Assembly: GCA_039180525.1 (NCBI GenBank)
Contig: JBCDDF010000020.1
Coordinates: forward strand, 1 to 51,524
Direction of reading: 5' to 3'
DNA from: Halovulum sp039180525
GTDB taxonomy: Bacteria; Pseudomonadota; Alphaproteobacteria; Rhodobacterales; Rhodobacteraceae
DNA length: 51,524 nucleotides
Notes under the pieces: model-generated
What the model was told of the DNA's origin: nothing
Databases searched by the model: none
Seen by the model: the letters and a program-made list of their open reading frames with translations, nothing else
Shown here: positions 8,347 through 16,818 of the stretch, in pieces
Position numbering within the stretch: the first letter of the stretch is position 1
Layout: every line of letters starts with the position of its first letter
Program-made: the position numbers and the translations under genes

Positions 8347-9994
8347 CGCGCCACCGGTTGACGATCGGGTAGCGACGGTCGAGCCAGAACGCTCGCGGCG
8401 TAAGCCGCGCACCCGGCGCGGACTGGAAGCGTTTGTACTCGGATATATAGATCAACTGTTCCACACGCTTTACAGTAGGAAGATCGAAGCCCGCTTCAAC
8501 GCAGTCCGCGACGCTGGCGTCCTGGTCGATCAGCAGCTCCAGAATGCCATCCAGCACCGGATAGGGTGGCAGGCTGTCCTCGTCTTTCTGATCGGCACGC
8601 AATTCGGCGGAGGGCGGTTTGTCGATCACGCGCGGCGGAATCACCACGCCTGCAGGGCCTTTCATCCAGTCGCGATGATGTTCATTGCGCCAGCGACAGG
8701 TGTCGAAGACCCGGGTTTTGTACAGATCCTTAATCGGATTATAGCCGCCCGCCATGTCGCCATAGATGGTCGCATAGCCCACCGCGACCTCGGACTTGTT
8801 ACCGGTCGTGAGCAACATTTCGCCGAACTTGTTGCTCAGCGCCATCAGCAGCAAACCCCGCAAACGCGATTGCACGTTCTCTTCCGCAACGCCGGCATCG
8901 GCGCCGTTGAACAGCGGCGCCAGCGTGTCGGTAACCGCCGCACGAGCCGGCCCGATGGGCAGATTGTCCAGCCGGCAGCCCAGCGCATGCGCCACGCCGG
9001 CGGCGTCTTCCAGTGAATGCCCGGACGTGTACTCGGACGGCAGCATTACGCAGCGCACCCGATCCGGGCCCAGCGCGTCGGCGGCGATTGTCGCGACCAG
9101 CGCGCTGTCGACGCCGCCCGACAGGCCCAACAACACCCGGTCGAATCCCGCCTTGCCCAAATAGTCGCGCAGCGCCTCTACCATGACGCGATAGTCCTGT
9201 TCGATCGCGGGCGGATGCGCGGCCTGCACTCCGGGTTCGGCCGTCCAGCCCTCTGGCCCGCCGCGGAACTCCACCGTCTCCACCGCCTCGTCGAAAACCG
9301 GCAGCATCGCCGCCAGCTTCCCGCCGCGGTTCAGCACGAAAGAGCCGCCGTCGAAGACCTGATCATCCTGCCCGCCGACCATATTCAGATACGCCAGCGG
9401 CACGTCGTTTTCCACGACCCGCGCCACCATGTGGTTCATCCGCAGGTCTAATTTGCCACGATGATAGGGCGAGCCGTTGGGCACGATCAAAATCTCAGCG
9501 CCGCTTTCGACCATGGTCTCGGCCACGTCATCGTGCCAGGTGTCTTCGCAGATCGGGGTGCCCAGACGCACCGCCTCGGCCTCGAACGGGCCGGAGAAGC
9601 GGCCGGGCGTGTAGTGGCGCACCTCGTCGAAGACGCCGTAATTCGGTAGATGATGCTTGCGCGCGACGCTGGCGATCTTGCCCCCGCGCAGCACGAAATA
9701 GGCGTTGTAGAGCACGCCGTCTTCCAACAGCGGCCCGCCGACACAGACCGCCGGCCCGCCGGCGCAGCGTTCCGCAAGTGCCGCGACATGGGCCATCGCA
9801 TCGCGGGTGAAGGCCGGCTTCAGCACCAGATCCTGGACCTGGTAGCCGGTGATGAACATCTCTGGCAGCGCCAGCGTATGGGCGCGCGCCTCTGCCGCCT
9901 GGCGGAACGCGGCATGGGCTTTGTCGGCGTTGCCATGCAGATCGCCCACGGTGGGGTTGAGTTGCGCCAGCGTCAGGCGGAAGGAATTTGTCAT
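8336..9994 (-). CDS. nadE: Glutamine-dependent NAD+ synthetase
   Basis: Final step of NAD synthesis: amidation of deamido-NAD using glutamine and ATP in the cytosol. 552 residues from ATG 9994 (MTNSFRLTLAQLNPTVGD); ten further upstream codons are unlikely to be used. The N-terminal nitrilase-type glutaminase domain shows its catalytic triad in LALPEMFITGYQ (Glu), ARKHHLPNYGVF (Lys) and GTPICEDTWH (Cys). The C-terminal synthetase domain carries the ATP-PPi motif LSGGVDSALVATIA and the LLTTGNKSEVAVGY segment. Both domains are complete, so it can take nitrogen from glutamine. Overlaps the downstream membrane-protein gene by 11 bases. Confidence 0.96.
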   Translation of the reverse strand: MTNSFRLTLAQLNPTVGDLHGNADKAHAAFRQAAEARAHTLALPEMFITGYQVQDLVLKPAFTRDAMAHVAALAERCAGGPAVCVGGPLLEDGVLYNAYFVLRGGKIASVARKHHLPNYGVFDEVRHYTPGRFSGPFEAEAVRLGTPICEDTWHDDVAETMVESGAEILIVPNGSPYHRGKLDLRMNHMVARVVENDVPLAYLNMVGGQDDQVFDGGSFVLNRGGKLAAMLPVFDEAVETVEFRGGPEGWTAEPGVQAAHPPAIEQDYRVMVEALRDYLGKAGFDRVLLGLSGGVDSALVATIAADALGPDRVRCVMLPSEYTSGHSLEDAAGVAHALGCRLDNLPIGPARAAVTDTLAPLFNGADAGVAEENVQSRLRGLLLMALSNKFGEMLLTTGNKSEVAVGYATIYGDMAGGYNPIKDLYKTRVFDTCRWRNEHHRDWMKGPAGVVIPPRVIDKPPSAELRADQKDEDSLPPYPVLDGILELLIDQDASVADCVEAGFDLPTVKRVEQLIYISEYKRFQSAPGARLTPRAFWLDRRYPIVNRWRDGG

Positions 9995-10138
9995 GGGGCG
10001 TAAGCCTCCGGCTGTGCCCGGCACTCATACTTTATGCGTCTGTCGCCGCAAGGGCACAGCCTGCCGCACAACCGCCGAACACTGCCATGACATAGACACA
10101 TTCGGCTATAAAACCGTTGTCACGGATGGAGGGACTTC

Positions 10139-10180
10139 CTAACATCCGCCGAAATTGCCGCCGTGATAACCAGATGTTAG
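10139..10180. promoter_or_regulatory. 8-bp perfect inverted repeat upstream of the MORN gene
   Basis: CTAACATC (10139-10146) is the exact reverse complement of GATGTTAG (10173-10180), separated by 26 bases, in the 219-bp gap between the divergent nadE and MORN-protein genes. A TATAAA box lies at 10107-10112 but has no convincing -35 partner. It could be an operator for a dimeric regulator or simply a weak hairpin in the MORN transcript leader. Confidence 0.3.
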
Positions 10181-10243
10181 ACACCGGCGCGCAGAACATG
10201 CCCGGCGCCTGTGCATGGCCTGGCCAGAGACTTGAGGATCGGC

Positions 10244-11701
10244 GTGGTGAACGGAAAACGAAACGCACTCATTCTTGCGACCAGCTTGGCTGCTACGACG
10301 GCTTTCGCCCAAGACGGCGAAGTCCAGACCAAGCAGTATGATACCGGCGGCGTCTACACGGGTGAGTTCAAGGACGGCAAACAGCACGGCAACGGTAAGT
10401 ACACGCTGCCCAACGGCTACGAGTACGAAGGCCAGTGGATCGAGGGCCGGATCGAGGGTGAGGGGGTGGCGAAGTTCCCCAACGGCTCGGTCTATACCGG
10501 CAGCTTCGTGAACGGATCGCCCGAGGGTACGGGCAAGATCGTCTTTTCCGACGGCGGCACCTATGAGGGTGAGTGGGCCGGCGGTAAGATCAACGGTGCC
10601 GGCATCGCGATCTATGCGAACGGTGTGCAGTACGAGGGTGAATTCAAGGACGCGGTGCATCACGGCACCGGTGTGATGACCTCTCCCAACGGCTATCGCT
10701 ACGAAGGTGCCTGGACCGATGGCGTCAAGGATGGCGACGGGACGATCACCTATCCCGATGGGGCCATATACGAGGGTCAGATCGTCCAGGGCGTTCGGGC
10801 CGGCTCGGGGAAGCTGACCATGCCGGACGGGCTGACCTATGAAGGCGAGTGGGCCGAAGGTCAGATCAATGGCACCGGCGTGTTGATCCAGGCCAACGGC
10901 GACAAGTACGAAGGCGAACTGGTCAACGGTCAGCGGCACGGCGAAGGGTTGGCGACCTATGCGTCCGGCGACATCTATCAGGGCGCGTTCCTGAACGATC
11001 AGCGGCACGGCCAGGGCACGTTCACCGGTACCGACGGCTATGAGTATGTCGGCGAATGGATCGAGGGCCGGATCGAGGGTGCGGGCAAGGTCACCTATCC
11101 GGACGGCTCCATCTACGAAGGTGAGTTCAAGGATGACGTCGCCCACGGTGTCGGCAAGATCACCTATGCCGACGGTTCGTCTTACGAAGGCGAGTGGGTC
11201 GATGGCGTGATCGAAGGCAATGGCATCGCGCGTTACGACAACGGCCTGGTCTATGAGGGTGAATTCAAGAACGCCCGTAACCATGGCATCGGAACGATGA
11301 CCTATGCCGACGGGTTCACCTATACCGGCGAATGGAAAGACGGCTTGCGCGACGGTCAGGGCGTGGCGACCTACGCCGACGGAACGGTTTATGACGGCAC
11401 CTTCGTCCAGGGCCAGCGCGAGGGCGAAGGCACGATTCGCATGACCGACGGCTTCGAGTATGCCGGCGGCTGGAACGCCGGGGAAATCGACGGTTCGGGC
11501 GTGGCGACCTATCCAAATGGCGATCGCTATGAGGGCTTCTTCGCCAAGGGGCAGCGCCAGGGCCGCGGCCGCATGGTCTATGCCTCGGGCGAAGAGTACG
11601 ATGGCTATTGGGCGCGCGGCGAACAGGCCACGCAGGAAGAGGCGGAAGCCGCGGCCGCAGAGGACGCCGCCGCCGATGCGGCAGCGCAAAGCGGAAACTA
11701 A
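10244..11701 (+). CDS. Secreted MORN-repeat protein
   Basis: About 485 residues. GTG at 10244 (or the next GTG, 10247) is preferred over more distant starts: GAGGA is at 10234-10238 and the first residues then form a clean signal peptide (MVNGKRNALILATSLAATTAFA/QDGE). Mature protein = 18 complete 23-residue MORN repeats of type YEGEWxxGxxxGxGxxxYxDG, plus the start of a nineteenth (YDGYW). An Ala/Glu-rich tail of some 25 residues closes it. MORN repeats form extended beta-hairpin stacks used in membrane or protein contact; no enzyme domain accompanies them here. Repeats 1-9 and 10-18 are clearly two copies of one block (exact 621-base offset). Likely periplasmic or surface scaffold; function unknown. 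Confidence 0.9.
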   Translation: MVNGKRNALILATSLAATTAFAQDGEVQTKQYDTGGVYTGEFKDGKQHGNGKYTLPNGYEYEGQWIEGRIEGEGVAKFPNGSVYTGSFVNGSPEGTGKIVFSDGGTYEGEWAGGKINGAGIAIYANGVQYEGEFKDAVHHGTGVMTSPNGYRYEGAWTDGVKDGDGTITYPDGAIYEGQIVQGVRAGSGKLTMPDGLTYEGEWAEGQINGTGVLIQANGDKYEGELVNGQRHGEGLATYASGDIYQGAFLNDQRHGQGTFTGTDGYEYVGEWIEGRIEGAGKVTYPDGSIYEGEFKDDVAHGVGKITYADGSSYEGEWVDGVIEGNGIARYDNGLVYEGEFKNARNHGIGTMTYADGFTYTGEWKDGLRDGQGVATYADGTVYDGTFVQGQREGEGTIRMTDGFEYAGGWNAGEIDGSGVATYPNGDRYEGFFAKGQRQGRGRMVYASGEEYDGYWARGEQATQEEAEAAAAEDAAADAAAQSGN

Positions 11702-12276
11702 CTCAGCGCGCGTTCGCCGGCGGCCCAGGTGCCGGCGGCGAACTTGACCCTCCGAAGTCCGAAGTCGCGCGGCTTTTGCCGCCCACCGGCGGCACGTGTG
11801 ACGGTCTCCGGGTGCCAGCATCTGCAGACAGTTCGGACGGGCGGCGGTTGCGGGGCAGTGGCGCACTCGGCTGATCGAGGACGGCTATTCCGCGCCGGGT
11901 TGAGGATACGTCCCCGCGCGTTGTCGCCGGGTTGATGAAACGCCGGGGACGGACCAGCCCCAGCGGAACAGGCCCCCGGGGCCTATCGGGCCGCCGAAGG
12001 GTGGGATTTCGGAATCGCGCCGGGCATCAAAGCCCGGCTCAGGAAAGCCCGGCTCGGGCGCGACAGCCCGCCATGATCCAGACCTGAGATAGCGGACCGA
12101 CCTCGACCCGATCTATCGGAGTGCCGCCGCGAAACAAGGACCCGCGGGACCCTTCGCCTGCAAATGGCGAACGCAGGCCCGAAACCCGCAAGTAGGTTCA
12201 GAAGTTTTGCGCGATTACCCGCTCGCCCAAGGGAATAGCCCAAGGTCCACTATGCCGGCGTGACGCCGCCACAGCC
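11702..12276. other. 575-bp gap without a convincing gene; small GC hairpins
   Basis: No frame here has a plausible start, ribosome binding site or protein-like composition. Visible structure: GCCGGGC/GCCCGGC with a 6-base loop (12019-12038), GCCCG/CGGGC (12047-12059), and a direct repeat AAAGCCCGGCTC at 12029 and 12044. Just after the MORN gene, GTTCGCC (11709 region) can pair with GGCGAAC about 25 bases later and might act as a weak end signal, but no T-run follows. The segment may be decayed DNA. Confidence 0.4.
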
Positions 12277-12666
12277 CTAACGGGCGGCGGCGACCAGTTC
12301 CACTTCAACCTTGAACTCCGGCCGCGCGAATCCCGCGACGATCATCAGCGTGGATGCAGGCGGCGCCGCGACATCTGCGAAGAACCGATCGCGTGCAGCC
12401 ATATACTCCGGCAAATGCGCCCGGTCGGTGACGAAGGCGTTCACCCGCACCACATCGCCCGGCCCCATGCCCGCCGCGGCCAACACCGCGCGCGCATTGG
12501 CAAAACACAGATCCGCCTGGTCGCCGGCGGCACCGGGCACTTGCGCGGCCGCGTCAATGCCCAACTGGCCCGACACGAACAAGGTCCGGTACCCCGAGGG
12601 CACCTCAACGCCGTGCGCGTAACGGGCGAAGGGCGGGTGAATATCCGACGGGGTATGCGATTTCAT
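12277..12666 (-). CDS. RidA/YjgF/YER057c/UK114 family protein
   Basis: 129 residues from ATG 12666 (MKSHTPSDIHPPFARYAHG); an extension upstream to 12831 has no family similarity. Rid proteins are small trimeric enzymes that hydrolyse reactive enamine/imine intermediates such as 2-aminoacrylate. Family marks are the LFVSGQLGID strand, NARAVLAAAGMGPGDVVRVN and the closing KVEVELVAA. The RutC branch acts in pyrimidine ring breakdown. It is divergent from the ABC transporter/amidohydrolase operon that starts at 12846, which suggests a role in the same pathway. The Arg that typically binds the substrate carboxylate cannot be placed with certainty here, so the Rid subclass is open. Confidence 0.85.
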   Translation of the reverse strand: MKSHTPSDIHPPFARYAHGVEVPSGYRTLFVSGQLGIDAAAQVPGAAGDQADLCFANARAVLAAAGMGPGDVVRVNAFVTDRAHLPEYMAARDRFFADVAAPPASTLMIVAGFARPEFKVEVELVAAAR

Positions 12667-12740
12667 GGGATCGCTGGCTAACATACGGGAGATTTCCCGG
12701 CCAGCTTTGCCCACTGGTGCCGGTTTTCCCGTTGCACACT

Positions 12741-12755
12741 GCCCAAAAAATGGGC
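12741..12755. promoter_or_regulatory. Inverted repeat between divergent Rid and ABC transporter genes
   Basis: GCCCA-AAAAA-TGGGC, a perfect 5+5 repeat with an A5 centre, in the 179-bp divergent promoter region. Its position makes it a candidate operator controlling both directions. It is short enough to be chance. Confidence 0.25.
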
Positions 12756-12845
12756 GCCGCCGAGTTCTTGGCGCTTCGGATGGCGATTCACTTGTCCCCG
12801 CCGCGCAGCCCCGTATGCTTTGACATGACAAAGTGGAGGTGAGTC

Positions 12846-13841
12846 ATGAATCGCACGCTCGTCGCCGGCCTTACGGCCAGCGCGCTGGTTGCCGTGTCCG
12901 GCGCCGCGCTTTCGCAGGAAAAAGTCGTCTTCGGCACAAATTGGCTCGCTCAGGCCGAACATGGCGGGTTCTACCAGTCCGTGGCCGACGGGACCTACGC
13001 CGAATGCGGCCTGGAGGTGGTGATCATCCAGGGCGGCCCACAGGTGAACAACAAACAATTGATGCTGGCCGGCCGCATCGATTTCCACATGGGCGGCGAT
13101 CTGCTGAGCGCATTTTCTGCCGTACAAGAGGACATCCCGGTCGTGGCGGTCGCCGCGATGTTCCAAAAACACCCGCAGGTCATCGTCGCCCATCCCGGAC
13201 AGGCGGAAACCTGGGAAGACCTGAAGGACCTGACGCTGCTGATCGGCGACAACGGCTTTCAGACCTTCTACCAGTGGATGATGGCGGCGCATGGCTTCAC
13301 CGCCGAACAGCGAGAGCCCTACACTTTCAATCCCGCGCCGTTCCTGGCCGATACCGGCAAGGGCATGCAGGGCTATCTGAGTTCGGAACCCTATCTGGTG
13401 GAAAAGGAAGGCGGATTCGAGCCCAATGTCTTTCTGATCGCCGACGCCGGTTACTCGACCTATGCCACCACGATCGAAACCATGGCGGCAACGATTGCCG
13501 ACCGGCCCGATGTGGTGGAATGCTTCGTCGAGGGTTCGATCAAGGGGTGGTACAACTATCTTTATGGCGACAACGCCGCGGCGAACGCGCTGATCATGGC
13601 CGACAACCCTGAGATGACCGAGGACAAGATAGGCTTTGCCATCGAGAAGATGCTGGAAAACGGCATCGTCGATTCGGGTGATGCAGAGACGCTGGGCATT
13701 GGCGTGATGACCGATGAGAAGGTGGAGGCGTTCTACAACACCATGGTCGAGTCTGGCGTCATCGACGAAGGTATCGATTGGACCGCCACCTTCGATGCAT
13801 CCTGGGTCGGCAAGGGCCTGGGGCTCGATCTGAAAAACTGA
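12846..13841 (+). CDS. NMT1/THI5-like ABC transporter substrate-binding protein
   Basis: 331 residues with a cleavable signal peptide (MNRTLVAGLTASALVAVSGA, cut near ALSQ/EK). The mature part starts with the family hallmark FGTNWLAQAEHGGFYQSVAD, followed by the IIQGGPQVNNKQLMLAGRIDF region, as in THI5/NMT1, taurine/nitrate and pyrimidine-precursor binding proteins. It would capture the substrate in the periplasm for the ATPase and permease encoded directly downstream. The ribosome binding site GGAGG is at 12835-12839. The linked amidohydrolase and FAD oxidase suggest a small cyclic nitrogen compound as ligand rather than a sulfonate, but this is inference. Confidence 0.92.
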   Translation: MNRTLVAGLTASALVAVSGAALSQEKVVFGTNWLAQAEHGGFYQSVADGTYAECGLEVVIIQGGPQVNNKQLMLAGRIDFHMGGDLLSAFSAVQEDIPVVAVAAMFQKHPQVIVAHPGQAETWEDLKDLTLLIGDNGFQTFYQWMMAAHGFTAEQREPYTFNPAPFLADTGKGMQGYLSSEPYLVEKEGGFEPNVFLIADAGYSTYATTIETMAATIADRPDVVECFVEGSIKGWYNYLYGDNAAANALIMADNPEMTEDKIGFAIEKMLENGIVDSGDAETLGIGVMTDEKVEAFYNTMVESGVIDEGIDWTATFDASWVGKGLGLDLKN

Positions 13842-13877
13842 AAGAACGGGGCGCTGCATGCCGGCGCCCCCGCTTCC

Positions 13878-14651
13878 ATGAGCCAGATCGACAACCGCCC
13901 CCCGCTGATGAGCGTGCAATCCGTGGACAAGGTGTTCACGGGCGATGTCGTGGCATTGCGCGCGCTTTCGCTGGAGGTCCGGCAGGGTGACTTCATCTCT
14001 CTGCTTGGGCCCTCGGGGTGCGGCAAGTCCACCGCCCTGCGCCTCATCGCGGGACTGTCGCACCCCACGAAGGGCCGAATCTCCTGGGCCGAGGAACCGG
14101 CGGATGGCGCGCTGGGCGTTGTGTTTCAGGAACCCACATTGATGCCCTGGGCCACGGTGGCCGACAATGTCTGGCTGCCGCTGCGCCTGAAGGGCGCGAC
14201 CAAGTATGCGGTGCGCGACGAGATCATGGACACGCTGCGCCTGGTCGGGCTGGAGAAATTTGCCGACGCCTATCCGCGCGAGTTGTCGGGCGGCATGAAG
14301 ATGCGCGTCTCCATCGCCCGCGCCATGGTCACGCGCCCACGGCTGATCCTGATGGACGAACCCTTTGCTGCGCTGGACGAAATCACCCGCTTCAAGCTGA
14401 ACAATGACCTTCTGGAGATGAAGGCAAAGATCGGCTGCACGGTCATCTTCGTGACCCATTCGGTGTTCGAAAGCGTCTTTCTCAGCGACCGGATCGTGGT
14501 CATGGCCGCGCGCCCGGGCCGCGTGATCCGCGAATTGCGCGTCGATGCGCCCTATCCGCGGGACGAGGATTTCCGAACGTCCAACGAGTATGCCGGATAC
14601 ACCCGCGCCGCGTCCGACGCGCTGTACGATGCGATGGGAGAGGCCGCATGA
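13878..14651 (+). CDS. ABC transporter ATP-binding protein (NitT/TauT type)
   Basis: 257 residues, one nucleotide-binding domain. Walker A GPSGCGKST, Q-loop VVFQEPTLMPW, signature LSGGMKMR, Walker B LILMDEPFAALDE and switch His in FVTHSVFESVFLS are all present. The proximal Q-loop and the FAALDE form are characteristic of the nitrate/taurine/thiamine-precursor importer subfamily. It starts 36 bases after the binding-protein gene and its stop overlaps the permease start by 4 bases (ATGA). It powers uptake through the next gene's permease. Confidence 0.94.
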   Translation: MSQIDNRPPLMSVQSVDKVFTGDVVALRALSLEVRQGDFISLLGPSGCGKSTALRLIAGLSHPTKGRISWAEEPADGALGVVFQEPTLMPWATVADNVWLPLRLKGATKYAVRDEIMDTLRLVGLEKFADAYPRELSGGMKMRVSIARAMVTRPRLILMDEPFAALDEITRFKLNNDLLEMKAKIGCTVIFVTHSVFESVFLSDRIVVMAARPGRVIRELRVDAPYPRDEDFRTSNEYAGYTRAASDALYDAMGEAA

Positions 14652-15505
14652 GCATCGCCGAAGAGGCGCAGGTGGCCGAGCCGCCGGACCAGGAAGAACT
14701 GGACCGCGCCCGCCGCGCACAGATCAACCGCATCGCCAAATGGACGCTGCCATCGCTGGTGATGGTCGCCTCGATCTTGGCTTGGCACTTGTATGTGACC
14801 ATCAACGAGATCCCGCATTACATCCTGCCCGGGCCGATGCTGGTGGCCGAAAAACTGGCCGAGGATTGGCCGCTTCTGTCCCAGGCGATGCTGACCACCG
14901 GGCGGTTGACCCTGCTGGCGCTGGCCATGGCGATTTTGGGCGGCGTGGCGCTGGCGGTCGCGTTCACGCAATCGAAATGGGCGGAGATGTCGTTCTTCCC
15001 CTATGCCGTGATCTTGCAGGTGACGCCCGTGATCGCCGTGGCGCCCTTGATCCAGATCTATGTCGACAGCGCCTTTGTTGCCGCGCTGCTGTGTGCCTGG
15101 ATCGTGGCTTTTTTCCCGATCCTGTCGAACACGACCATCGGGCTGAAAAGCGCGGATCATAATCTGCAGGATCTGTTCACCATCTATGGCGCCACCCGCT
15201 GGCAGCGGCTGCGCTATCTACAAGCCCCCGCGGCGCTGCCGTTCTTTCTGGGCGGGCTGAAGATCGCCGGCGGGCTGGCTCTGATCGGCGCGGTGGTGGC
15301 GGAATTCGTGATCGGCCGGGCGGGCACCGGGCTGGGGCTGGCCTCGACATTGCTGGAGGCGTCCTATCGGTTCAATTTCGGGCGGCTCTACGCGGCGCTG
15401 ATCTTGATTTCCTGTATGGGGATCGTGATTTTCGCCTGCACAAGCCTGGTCAGCCATCTGCTGCTGCGCAAATGGCATGAAAGTGCTGTGGCGCGAGAGC
15501 GGTGA
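14648..15505 (+). CDS. ABC transporter permease (NitT/TauT type)
   Basis: 285 residues with a hydrophilic N-terminal arm of about 30 residues and six membrane segments. The cytoplasmic coupling loop reads DLFTIYGATRWQRLRYLQAPAA, a standard EAA motif of the BPD_transp_1 family. A homodimer would form the channel. Starts in the stop of the ATPase gene (ATGA) and its stop overlaps the start of the amidohydrolase gene, so transporter and enzyme are made from one coupled message. Confidence 0.94.
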   Translation: MSIAEEAQVAEPPDQEELDRARRAQINRIAKWTLPSLVMVASILAWHLYVTINEIPHYILPGPMLVAEKLAEDWPLLSQAMLTTGRLTLLALAMAILGGVALAVAFTQSKWAEMSFFPYAVILQVTPVIAVAPLIQIYVDSAFVAALLCAWIVAFFPILSNTTIGLKSADHNLQDLFTIYGATRWQRLRYLQAPAALPFFLGGLKIAGGLALIGAVVAEFVIGRAGTGLGLASTLLEASYRFNFGRLYAALILISCMGIVIFACTSLVSHLLLRKWHESAVARER

Positions 15506-16818
15506 TGGATTTTGCCACGCTTCCCCTGACCGGCCGCGTGCGGCTGGAGAACCTGGTGACGCCCGGCTGTTTCGGCGATGGCGGCGATCTGGTCGCCACC
15601 GCGCTGACGTTGGAGGATGGCCGGATCGCGGACGGGCCTGCGCCTCGGGCCGTGGATATGAAGGGCGCCCTGTTGATGCCCTGCGGCGTGGACATGCACA
15701 CGCATCTGGACAAGGGGCACATCTGGCCGCGGGCGGCGAACGCCGACGGCACGTTCATGGGCGCGTTGTCGACCGTCCAGAAGGATCGCGCCGCACATTG
15801 GTCGGCGGAGGATGTCCGGCGGAGGATGGATTTTTCGCTGCGCTGCGCCTGGGCACACGGCACCCGTGCGATCCGCACACATCTGGACAGCATCCCGCCG
15901 CAGCCAGAGATTTCCTGGCCGGTCTTCGATCAGGTGCGCGCGGATTGGGCGGGCCGGATCGATCTGCAAGCGGCCTGTCTTGTCGGGTTCGACCGGCTGG
16001 ATCGTGGCGGCCCGTTTCCGGGCATCGCCGATATGGTGGCGCGCCATGGCGGGGTCCTGGGCGCGGTCACTTTGCCCGTTCCGGACATCACGCAGCGGCT
16101 GGACTTCTTCTTCGAGCTGGCGGGCGCGCGCGGGCTTGATGCCGATTTTCACGCCGACGAGACCATGGATCCCGGCTGCAACACGCTGCGCGCGATTGCC
16201 GAGGCGGTGTTGCGCACCGGTTTCGACCGCCCGGTGGTGGTGGGGCATTGCTGTTCGCTGTCCACGCAAGATGCCAAATCGGCGCTGGAGACGCTGGATC
16301 TGGTGGCGGAGGCGGGCGTATCCATCGTGTCATTGCCGATGTGCAATCTCTACCTGCAAGACAGACATGCGAACCGCACGCCGCGGGGGCGCGGCATTAC
16401 CCTGGTGCACGAGGCAGCGGCGCGCGGTATCGAGGTGGCGTTTGCCTCCGACAATACCCGCGATCCGTTCTACGCCTATGGCGACATGGACATGCTGGAA
16501 GTGATGCGCGAAGCGACGCGAATTGGCCATCTGGACCACAGTCACGACCGATGGCCGCGCGCGTTTTCGGCGACACCGGCAGAGATCTGCGGCTTTGCTC
16601 CGGCCAACGCGCCGGGCGCGGCGGCGGATTTCGTGATCTACAACGCCCGATCCTGGACCGAGCTGTTTGCCCGGCCGCAGGCGGATCGGATCGTGGTGCG
16701 CAACGGGGTGCAGATCGACCGTACGTTGCCCGACTATGCCGAGCTTGACGATCTGATGGAGGAAACATGGCAGCCGACATCGCCGGTGCGAAAGCAGCCC
16801 TTGCCCATCTCGACCTAG
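15502..16818 (+). CDS. Cytosine deaminase-like amidohydrolase
   Basis: 438 residues (GTG 15502 or the adjacent ATG 15505). Metal-dependent hydrolase of the amidohydrolase superfamily, cytosine-deaminase subgroup. Visible metal and catalytic sites are MHTHLDKGH (HxH), DFHADE (third His and the Glu that moves the proton), GHCCSLS (fourth His) and FASDNTRDPF (metal Asp). The family acts on cytosine, isocytosine, creatinine, triazines and related cyclic amidines/amides in the cytoplasm. The FHADE/GHCCS pattern fits the subgroup, but the specificity cannot be read. Encoded right behind its presumed transporter; overlaps the FAD oxidase start by 52 bases. Confidence 0.9.
   Translation: MMDFATLPLTGRVRLENLVTPGCFGDGGDLVATALTLEDGRIADGPAPRAVDMKGALLMPCGVDMHTHLDKGHIWPRAANADGTFMGALSTVQKDRAAHWSAEDVRRRMDFSLRCAWAHGTRAIRTHLDSIPPQPEISWPVFDQVRADWAGRIDLQAACLVGFDRLDRGGPFPGIADMVARHGGVLGAVTLPVPDITQRLDFFFELAGARGLDADFHADETMDPGCNTLRAIAEAVLRTGFDRPVVVGHCCSLSTQDAKSALETLDLVAEAGVSIVSLPMCNLYLQDRHANRTPRGRGITLVHEAAARGIEVAFASDNTRDPFYAYGDMDMLEVMREATRIGHLDHSHDRWPRAFSATPAEICGFAPANAPGAAADFVIYNARSWTELFARPQADRIVVRNGVQIDRTLPDYAELDDLMEETWQPTSPVRKQPLPIST

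Noticed and set aside
10355..11640. Regular ~69-base repeats considered as a CRISPR-like array
   Set aside because: Repeats are in frame, encode MORN units and diverge at third positions; no spacer-repeat pattern.
10139..11866. 575-codon frame antisense to the MORN gene
   Set aside because: Its regularity only mirrors the 69-base repeat of the MORN gene.
11983..12243. 86-codon minus-strand frame in the gap after the MORN gene
   Set aside because: Arg/Ser-rich composition, no ribosome binding site, covers hairpins; not protein-like.
12667..12845. Possible thiamine (TPP) riboswitch before the NMT1-type binding protein
   Set aside because: Searched by eye for the conserved CUGAGA and ACCUGA-type elements; not present.
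12678..14720. 680-codon minus-strand frame across the binding protein and ATPase genes
   Set aside because: Pure shadow of two well-recognised plus-strand genes; no start signal or domain.
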